Of a DNA stretch of 12,162 nucleotides, positions 7,575 through 12,162 are shown piece after piece. Position 1 is the first letter of the stretch, and each line of letters opens with the position of its first letter. The position numbers were made by a program, and so were the translations under genes. Source of the stretch: Lysobacterales bacterium CG_4_10_14_3_um_filter_64_11 (GTDB lineage: Bacteria; Pseudomonadota; Gammaproteobacteria; Xanthomonadales; Xanthomonadaceae); NCBI GenBank assembly GCA_002782905.1, contig PFJA01000193.1:1-12162 (forward strand), written 5' to 3'. The notes below the pieces were generated by a model. The model was given only the letters and a program-made list of their open reading frames with translations. It was not told where the DNA came from and did not search any database.

Positions 7575-7608
7575 CAGACTCGCCGAGTCTGGCTTCGCCG
7601 GACTCGGC
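7575..7608. repeat. Nested inverted repeats between dnaA and the origin boxes
   Basis: CAGACTC/GAGTCTG (7575-7581 and 7585-7591) form one perfect hairpin. The second arm can instead pair downstream: GCCGAGTCTGG (7582-7592) with CCGGACTCGGC (7598-7608), 11 bp with one G-U pair. The two folds are mutually exclusive because they share 7585-7591. No T-run follows. It could be a terminator, an insulator for the origin, or a REP-like unit. Confidence 0.5.
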
Positions 7609-7837
7609 TCTGCCGGATCAATCAGTTGCGTGATCGATCCGCATACAGGTCGTCCGCGGCCTGCGGATACGCTGCGGTGATCAGAGTTTCGCAAGCTGTG
7701 GACAAGGTGTGGATTGAAATTTACGGGTAAAGTTACCCACAGGGTTGCCGGTTGTCCGAAGGGTTTGATCCACAGTGTTGGCTGTAGTGGTAAACCATTA
7801 CAAAACAATGTGTTAAGAGTGTTATCCCGGGTTTTCT

Positions 7838-7865
7838 TCGACACCACCACCACCGGTTTTATAGT
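7838..7865 (+). promoter_or_regulatory. Putative dnaN promoter overlapping the origin
   Basis: TCGACA (7838-7843) and TATAGT (7860-7865) are each one base from the sigma70 hexamers, with a 16-base spacer. The predicted start is near 7872, inside the perfect DnaA box at 7866-7874, so DnaA could repress or tune dnaN. The leader would be about 20 bases. Confidence 0.5.
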
Positions 7866-7874
7866 TTATACACA
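7866..7874 (+). promoter_or_regulatory. Perfect DnaA box
   Basis: TTATACACA equals the consensus TTATNCACA. It is the strongest box in the window, 20 bases before the dnaN ATG and directly after the putative dnaN -10 element. Confidence 0.7.
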
Positions 7875-7894
7875 TCTGTATTGGGGATATCGAC

Positions 7895-8995
7895 ATGCGA
7901 TTCAGCCTACAGCGCGAAGTGTTGCTCAAGCCGCTGCAACAGGTCATCAACGTCGTTGAGCGACGTCATACCTTGCCGGTGCTAGGCAACTTGCTGCTGC
8001 AAGTCAGCGACGGCCGGTTGGCCATGACTGGCAGTGATACTGAAGTGGAGATGGTGGCCCATTGCGCAGTGGATGACGCGCAGGACGGCGATACCACGGT
8101 GCCGGCCCGCAAACTGTTCGATATCGTTCGCGCTTTGCCTGATGGTAGCCGGGTGACCATTGCGCTGGCCGGCGAAAAAGCGACCGTGCAGGCGAGCCGG
8201 AGCCGCTTCAGTTTGGCGACGCTGCCAGCGAACGACTTTCCCAGTATCGACGAAATGGAATTGGTTGAGCGCGTCAGCCTGCCCGAAGCAGTGCTCAAGG
8301 AATTGATCGAGCGCACCGCGTTTGGCATGGCGCAGCAGGATGTGCGTTATTACCTCAACGGGTTGCTGTTTGACCTGCGCGAAGACCTGCTGCGTTGCGT
8401 TGCCACCGATGGCCATCGCCTGGCCTTGTGCGAGGCCGACCTGCCCGCTGGGGTGAACGCACGCAAGCAGATCATTGTGCCGCGCAAGGGCGTGCTGGAA
8501 TTGCAGCGGTTGCTGGAAGGCGGCGATCGCAGCGTGGAGCTGGAGGTGTGCCGCAATCATCTGCGTATTCATCGCGAGGACGTGACGTTTACCAGCAAGC
8601 TGATCGACGGCCGGTTCCCCGACTACGACGCGGTGATCCCGATTGGCGCCAACAAGGAAGTTTTGGTCGACCGCGAGACGTTGCGCGCCGCGTTGCAGCG
8701 TGCTGCGATTCTGTCGAACGAGAAGTACCGCGGCGTCAAGCTGGAAGTATCGCCCGGGCAGTTGCGAATCGTCGCACACAACCCGGAGCAGGAAGAGGCG
8801 CAGGAGGAGCTGGAAGCCGATACCCAGATCGATGATCTCGCGATTGGCTTCAACGTCAATTACCTGCTGGAAGCGTTGTCGGTATTGCGCGATGACAAAG
8901 TGCTGATTTTGTTGCGTGATGCCAACTCCAGCGCATTGTTGCGCGAAGCCAGTAACGACAAGACCCGGCACGTGGTGATGCCGCTGCGGCTTTGA
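7895..8995 (+). CDS. dnaN: DNA polymerase III beta subunit (sliding clamp)
   Basis: 366 residues, identical in length to the E. coli clamp. A head-to-tail dimer encircles DNA and tethers polymerase III and repair enzymes. Three tandem clamp domains are expected at about 1-125, 126-253 and 254-366. Visible family motifs are RHTLPVLGNLLL (24-35), ATDGHRLAL (170-178), SKLIDGRFPDYDAVIP (234-249), ILSNEKYRGVKLE (272-284) and the C-terminal VVMPLRL (360-366), which forms part of the partner-binding cleft. The start at 7895 has a good ribosome site (GGGGA, 7883-7887) seven bases before it. dnaN is 357 bases from dnaA with the presumed origin between, so it probably has its own promoter; recF follows after 58 bases. 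Confidence 0.98.
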   Translation: MRFSLQREVLLKPLQQVINVVERRHTLPVLGNLLLQVSDGRLAMTGSDTEVEMVAHCAVDDAQDGDTTVPARKLFDIVRALPDGSRVTIALAGEKATVQASRSRFSLATLPANDFPSIDEMELVERVSLPEAVLKELIERTAFGMAQQDVRYYLNGLLFDLREDLLRCVATDGHRLALCEADLPAGVNARKQIIVPRKGVLELQRLLEGGDRSVELEVCRNHLRIHREDVTFTSKLIDGRFPDYDAVIPIGANKEVLVDRETLRAALQRAAILSNEKYRGVKLEVSPGQLRIVAHNPEQEEAQEELEADTQIDDLAIGFNVNYLLEALSVLRDDKVLILLRDANSSALLREASNDKTRHVVMPLRL

Positions 8996-9019
8996 CAGCG
9001 CCACCGCTGCGTAAAGAAA

Positions 9020-9040
9020 CGCGGCGGCAATGCCGCCGCG
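9020..9040. repeat. Perfect 10-bp inverted repeat between dnaN and recF
   Basis: Arms 9020-9029 (CGCGGCGGCA) and 9031-9040 (TGCCGCCGCG) surround a single A. In RNA this gives a very GC-rich hairpin. It buries the upstream candidate recF ATG at 9030-9032, which favours the downstream GTG start. No T-run follows, so simple intrinsic termination is unlikely; it may block read-through, stabilise dnaN mRNA, or limit RecF translation. Confidence 0.6.
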
Positions 9041-9053
9041 ATGGGTGCCGGTC

Positions 9054-10130
9054 GTGCAACTAGCACGTTTGCAAATCAGCCACCTGCGTTGTATCGAAAA
9101 CGCTGATTTGGCGTTGCACGGCGGCATAAACCTGATTACTGGCGATAACGGCGCGGGCAAGACCAGCGTCATCGAGGCGTTGCATGTGTTGAGCCATGGC
9201 CGCTCGTTTCGCGGCCGCGTGCGTGATGGCCTGATTCAGCATGGCGCCAGCGTCGTGCGCATCATTGCCGACTGGCGCGACGCCAATGCGTCGGAACACC
9301 GAGCCGGGCTTGAGCACGATGGCAAGCAGTGGCAGGCGCGGGTGGATGGCGAGTCGGCCAAGACGTTGGCGGAGCTGGCGAGTCCTATCGCGATGGTGTG
9401 CTTTGAGCCGGGTAGTCACGCGTTGCTGACCGGGCCCGCCGAGAATCGGCGCCGTTTCGTCGATTGGGGTCTGTTCCACGTGGAACCTGATTTTCTGGAC
9501 TGCTGGCGCCGTTACTCCCGGGCGTTGCGACAACGCAATGCGTTGCTCAAGGCGAACGCCGACGACAGCTTGTTCGCATCGTGGGAGTATGAGATGCAAC
9601 TGTGTGGCGAGCAAATCAACGTGATGCGAGGGTCCTATCTGCACCGCTGGCAACAGGCGTTGGTTACGAGCACGATGGCCTTTTTGCCGGAGTTGGCGGC
9701 GGCCACTGTGAGCTTCTTGCCCGGCTGGAAGGCGGATGTGGCACTGGCCGACGCGCTAAGGCTCCATCGGGTCCGCGATCGCGTTCTGGGTTTTACCGGC
9801 GTGGGCCCTCACCGCGCCGATTGGCGCATCAGCTTCGGCCGACTCAGCGCACGGGAAGGGTTGTCACGCGGGCAGACCAAACTGTCGGCGTTGGCCTGCG
9901 TGTTGGCGCAAGCGCGAGAGTTCGCCAGCGTTCGCGGTCACTGGCCGATCGTGTGCCTGGACGATCTGGCCTCCGAGCTGGATCAGACGCATCAGCAGCG
10001 GGTTGTGGATCAGGTAGTCGCCAGTGCGGCGCAGGTGGTGATCACCGCCACCGAGCCGATTCCGGTGTTGGCAGCACTGGACGTGACCCGGTTCCACGTG
10101 GAACAGGGCGAAGTGACGGCACTGCTATAA
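9054..10130 (+). CDS. recF: DNA replication and repair protein RecF
   Basis: 358 residues from this start (E. coli 357). An SMC-like ABC ATPase that binds gapped DNA with RecR and helps load RecA in recombinational gap repair. Walker A is GDNGAGKT (30-37), followed by LSHGRSFRG (46-54), the signature LSRGQTKL (270-277), Walker B IVCLDD (299-304) and the D-loop SELD (307-310). The GTG at 9054 is chosen because LARLQISHLR aligns with the usual N-terminus; an in-frame ATG at 9030 would add eight residues but lies inside a hairpin. Neither start has a clear ribosome site. The gene carries two parS-like palindromes, each encoding Phe-His-Val-Glu (141-144 and 347-350), and its stop codon overlaps the gyrB promoter. 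Confidence 0.97.
   Translation: MQLARLQISHLRCIENADLALHGGINLITGDNGAGKTSVIEALHVLSHGRSFRGRVRDGLIQHGASVVRIIADWRDANASEHRAGLEHDGKQWQARVDGESAKTLAELASPIAMVCFEPGSHALLTGPAENRRRFVDWGLFHVEPDFLDCWRRYSRALRQRNALLKANADDSLFASWEYEMQLCGEQINVMRGSYLHRWQQALVTSTMAFLPELAAATVSFLPGWKADVALADALRLHRVRDRVLGFTGVGPHRADWRISFGRLSAREGLSRGQTKLSALACVLAQAREFASVRGHWPIVCLDDLASELDQTHQQRVVDQVVASAAQVVITATEPIPVLAALDVTRFHVEQGEVTALL
9472..9487. promoter_or_regulatory. parS: parS centromere site (ParB-binding), first copy
   Basis: TGTTCCACGTGGAACC contains the perfect 14-base palindrome GTTCCACGTGGAAC and differs from the 16-base parS consensus TGTTCCACGTGGAACA at the last base. ParB binds such sites near origins to organise chromosome segregation. 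It lies within recF, about 1.7 kb from the candidate origin. Confidence 0.85.
10090..10105. promoter_or_regulatory. parS: parS centromere site (ParB-binding), second copy
   Basis: GGTTCCACGTGGAACA has the same 14-base palindrome as the first copy and differs from the consensus only at the first base. It lies at the 3' end of recF, 618 bases from the first copy, and reaches the -35 zone of the gyrB promoter. Confidence 0.85.
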
Positions 10131-10131
10131 T
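10123..10131 (+). promoter_or_regulatory. Extended -10 promoter for gyrB
   Basis: TGCTATAAT is a perfect extended -10 element (TGn plus TATAAT) overlapping the recF stop (TAA, 10128-10130). No good -35 hexamer is present at 16-18 bases, as is usual for extended -10 promoters. Transcription would begin near 10138, leaving a leader of about 94 bases before gyrB. Confidence 0.65.
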
Positions 10132-10156
10132 CTGTCGCAAAGCGCTTCGCGCCATC

Positions 10157-10182
10157 GCGGCAGCCTATGCTTCGGCTGTCGC
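10157..10182 (+). promoter_or_regulatory. Stem-loop in the gyrB leader
   Basis: Nine-base-pair stem, GCGGCAGCC (10157-10165) with GGCTGTCGC (10174-10182), one G-U pair and an eight-base loop. It sits midway between the putative start of transcription and the gyrB ATG. No T-run follows. It may stabilise the leader; function unproven. Confidence 0.4.
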
Positions 10183-10231
10183 TGGCCCTATTGTTGACTA
10201 ACGCGGCCCACCGCCGCTGGAAACCCTTGCC

Positions 10232-12162
10232 ATGAGCGAAAACGTCTACGATTCCAGTCGAATTACCGTTCTTCGTGGTCTCGATGCGGTGCGCAAGCGC
10301 CCGGGTATGTACATCGGCGACGTGCATGACGGCACCGGCCTGCACCACATGGTCTTCGAGGTGGTCGACAACGCCATCGATGAAGCATTGGCTGGGTATT
10401 GCGACAAGGTGGTAGTCACGATTCACGACAACGGCGCTGTCAGCGTCAGCGACAACGGCCGCGGCATCCCCGTGGACATCCACCGCGAAGAGGGGGTGTC
10501 CGCCGCCGAAGTGATCATGACCGTGCTGCATGCTGGCGGCAAGTTCGACGACAATAGCTACAAGGTTTCGGGTGGGCTGCATGGCGTCGGCGTGTCGGTG
10601 GTCAATGCCCTGTCGGAAAGCCTGACCATGGACATCTGGCGTGACGGGAAGCACTACCAGCAGGAATACGCCTTGGGTGAACCGTTGTATCCGCTGCGCG
10701 AACTGGAACCTTCGACCCAGCGCGGCACACAGATCCGGTTTTTGCCCGCGCGCCACATTTTCACCGACGTCGAGTTTCATTACGACATTCTGGCGCGGCG
10801 CCTGCGCGAGTTGAGCTTCCTCAACTCCGGCGTACGTATCGAGTTGATTGATGAGCGCGGCGATGGCGAGACCGATGTTTTTCAGTTCGAGGGCGGGATT
10901 CGCAGTTTCGTTGAACACCTTTCCGCTGTAAAAACACCACTACATCAATCGGTTATATCGATCAGCGGTGAACAGAACGGGATCGTGGTGGAAATCGCCC
11001 TGCAATGGACCGACGCCTATCAGGAAACCATGTTCTGCTTCACCAACAACATCCCGCAAAAGGACGGCGGTACCCACCTGGCTGGGTTCCGTGCCGCGCT
11101 GACCCGCACCTTGAACAACTACATCGAACAAAACGGCATCGCCAAGCAGGCGAAGCTGGTGTTCTCGGGTGACGACATGCGCGAGGGGCTCATTGCGGTG
11201 CTGTCGGTCAAGGTGCCCGACCCCAGTTTCAGTTCGCAAACCAAGGAAAAGCTGGTGTCGTCCGAGGTCAAGCCGGTGGTGGAGGCGGTGCTCGGCCAGC
11301 GTCTGGAAGCGTTCTTGCAGGAAAACCCCGGCGAAGCGCGAGCCATTGTCGGCAAGATCGTCGATGCCGCGCGCGCACGCGAAGCGGCGCGCAAAGCGCG
11401 CGACCTGACCCGCCGCAAAGGCGCACTCGACATCGCTGGCCTGCCCGGCAAATTGGCCGACTGCCAGGAAAAGGACCCGGCGCTGAGCGAGTTGTTCATC
11501 GTCGAGGGTGATTCCGCTGGCGGTTCTGCCAAACAAGGCCGCAACCGGCGAACGCAAGCGATTCTGCCGCTGAAAGGCAAAATCCTCAACGTCGAGCGCG
11601 CCCGTTTCGATCGCATGCTGGCCTCGGCCGAAGTGGGCACCTTGATCACCGCCCTGGGCTGCGGCATCGGCAAGGATGAATACAACCCCGACAAGTTGCG
11701 TTACCACCGCATCATCATCATGACCGATGCCGACGTCGACGGCTCGCATATCCGCACCTTGTTGCTGACGTTTTTCTATCGCCAGATGCCGGAACTGATC
11801 GAACGCGGTTATGTGTATATCGGGTTGCCGCCGTTGTACAAGATAAAGCAAGGAAAAACAGATATTTACCTCAAAGACGACGAGGCGTTGAACCAGTATC
11901 TGGTCAACAACGCCGTCGAGGGAGCACAGCTGATTCCCGGCACCGGGCTGCCGGTAATCCAGGGTGCTGCGCTGGAACGCCTGATGCTGGATTTCGCGCA
12001 TGTGCAGGACGTGATTCGGCGGGTGGCCTACCGTTTCGACCCGCAGGTACTCGAAGCCATGCTCGACTTGCCGCCACTGTCAGCGGCGGCGTTTGCCGAC
12101 GTGGAGGCAATGGCCGCGTGGCTGGCCCGCTTGCAGGAGCGGCTCAATGCAACCGGGCTGGG
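10232..12162 (+). CDS. gyrB: DNA gyrase subunit B (3' truncated by window edge)
   Basis: 643 complete codons are visible; the frame is still open at the window end (about 800 residues expected). GyrB hydrolyses ATP to drive negative supercoiling with GyrA. The GHKL ATPase domain (1 to about 220) shows EVVDNAIDEAL (43-53), the ATP-contacting Asp in SDNGRGIP (73-80) and GGLHGVGVSVVNAL (114-127). The transducer domain carries the QTK loop (336-338). The TOPRIM domain has EGDSAGGSAKQGRNR (425-439, catalytic Glu 425) and the metal-binding DADVDGSH (499-506). The Asp and Lys positions linked to quinolone resistance in E. coli keep the sensitive residues (D427, K448). The end of the window appears to enter the insertion typical of gammaproteobacterial GyrB. 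Start ATG at 10232, with GGAA nine bases upstream. Confidence 0.97.
   Translation, partial: MSENVYDSSRITVLRGLDAVRKRPGMYIGDVHDGTGLHHMVFEVVDNAIDEALAGYCDKVVVTIHDNGAVSVSDNGRGIPVDIHREEGVSAAEVIMTVLHAGGKFDDNSYKVSGGLHGVGVSVVNALSESLTMDIWRDGKHYQQEYALGEPLYPLRELEPSTQRGTQIRFLPARHIFTDVEFHYDILARRLRELSFLNSGVRIELIDERGDGETDVFQFEGGIRSFVEHLSAVKTPLHQSVISISGEQNGIVVEIALQWTDAYQETMFCFTNNIPQKDGGTHLAGFRAALTRTLNNYIEQNGIAKQAKLVFSGDDMREGLIAVLSVKVPDPSFSSQTKEKLVSSEVKPVVEAVLGQRLEAFLQENPGEARAIVGKIVDAARAREAARKARDLTRRKGALDIAGLPGKLADCQEKDPALSELFIVEGDSAGGSAKQGRNRRTQAILPLKGKILNVERARFDRMLASAEVGTLITALGCGIGKDEYNPDKLRYHRIIIMTDADVDGSHIRTLLLTFFYRQMPELIERGYVYIGLPPLYKIKQGKTDIYLKDDEALNQYLVNNAVEGAQLIPGTGLPVIQGAALERLMLDFAHVQDVIRRVAYRFDPQVLEAMLDLPPLSAAAFADVEAMAAWLARLQERLNATGL

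Larger units (their letters stand above)
7616..7880. other. oriC: Candidate replication origin oriC
   Basis: The dnaA-dnaN interval carries clustered DnaA-box-like nonamers. TTATACACA at 7866-7874 matches TTATNCACA perfectly. One-mismatch copies of TTATCCACA are TTACCCACA (7733-7741), TGATCCACA (7766-7774) and, on the minus strand, TTGTCCACA (7697-7705). A two-mismatch copy lies at 7708-7716 (minus). A/T-rich stretches at about 7787-7825 and 7857-7880 are candidates for the unwinding element. Five GATC tetramers occur between 7616 and 7770. The flanking genes diverge from this area in the direction expected for leading-strand transcription. Location inferred; no comparable cluster exists between rpmH and dnaA. 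Confidence 0.75.

Noticed and set aside
8970..8979. CACGTG core near the end of dnaN as a third parS
   Set aside because: Flanking bases do not match the palindrome (GGCACGTGGTG), so it lacks the parS arms.
7982..9172. 396-codon minus-strand open frame covering dnaN
   Set aside because: Entirely antisense to a certain gene (dnaN), no family resemblance, no promoter or ribosome site noticed.
10010..12001. Long minus-strand open frames opposite recF 3' end and gyrB
   Set aside because: Shadows of gyrB codon structure; gyrB motifs on the + strand are unambiguous.
1..12162. CRISPR arrays, tRNA or rRNA genes, phage or defence genes
   Set aside because: No regularly spaced direct repeats, no tRNA-like cloverleaf and no such coding sequences were seen; nearly all the window is occupied by housekeeping genes.

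Overview
This window is the chromosomal replication-origin neighbourhood of a GC-rich gammaproteobacterium, most likely of the Lysobacterales/Xanthomonadales type. The reasons are the gene order (mnmE, yidC, rnpA and rpmH on one side of dnaA; dnaN, recF and gyrB on the other), a compact 443-residue DnaA, a YidC with an extended periplasmic domain, and a GyrB that appears to be entering the extra C-terminal insertion known from gammaproteobacteria. The lineage is inferred from protein character, not from a database search.

Left part (1-1631, + strand): the 3' end of an ABC-transporter ATPase and its overlapping membrane partner, a NatA/NatB-like ABC-2 export system. A 367-bp gene-free stretch follows, holding a ~170-bp long imperfect inverted repeat that looks like a miniature or decayed mobile element. 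Middle (1999-5918, - strand): mnmE, yidC, rnpA and rpmH, read away from the origin, with a strong sigma70-type promoter in front of rpmH. yidD, commonly found between rnpA and yidC, is absent: rnpA and yidC overlap by one base. A 234-bp spacer separates rpmH from rnpA.

Right part (6206-12162, + strand): dnaA, dnaN, recF and the first ~643 codons of gyrB, read away from the origin in the other direction. The dnaA-dnaN interval (357 bp) has several DnaA-box matches, including one perfect TTATNCACA, plus AT-rich stretches and a cluster of GATC sites. It is therefore the best oriC candidate; the rpmH-dnaA interval lacks convincing boxes. Two near-perfect parS centromere sites lie inside recF. The second sits just upstream of, and reaches into, the -35 zone of a consensus extended -10 promoter that overlaps the recF stop codon and should drive gyrB.

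Together the genes cover initiation (DnaA), clamp loading and repair (DnaN, RecF), supercoiling (GyrB), tRNA processing and modification (RnpA, MnmE), membrane protein insertion (YidC) and a ribosomal protein (L34). No novel defence or metabolic system is visible. The noteworthy signals are cis-acting: the parS pair and its overlap with the gyrB promoter, the oriC architecture, the inverted-repeat element, and the hairpins between genes.
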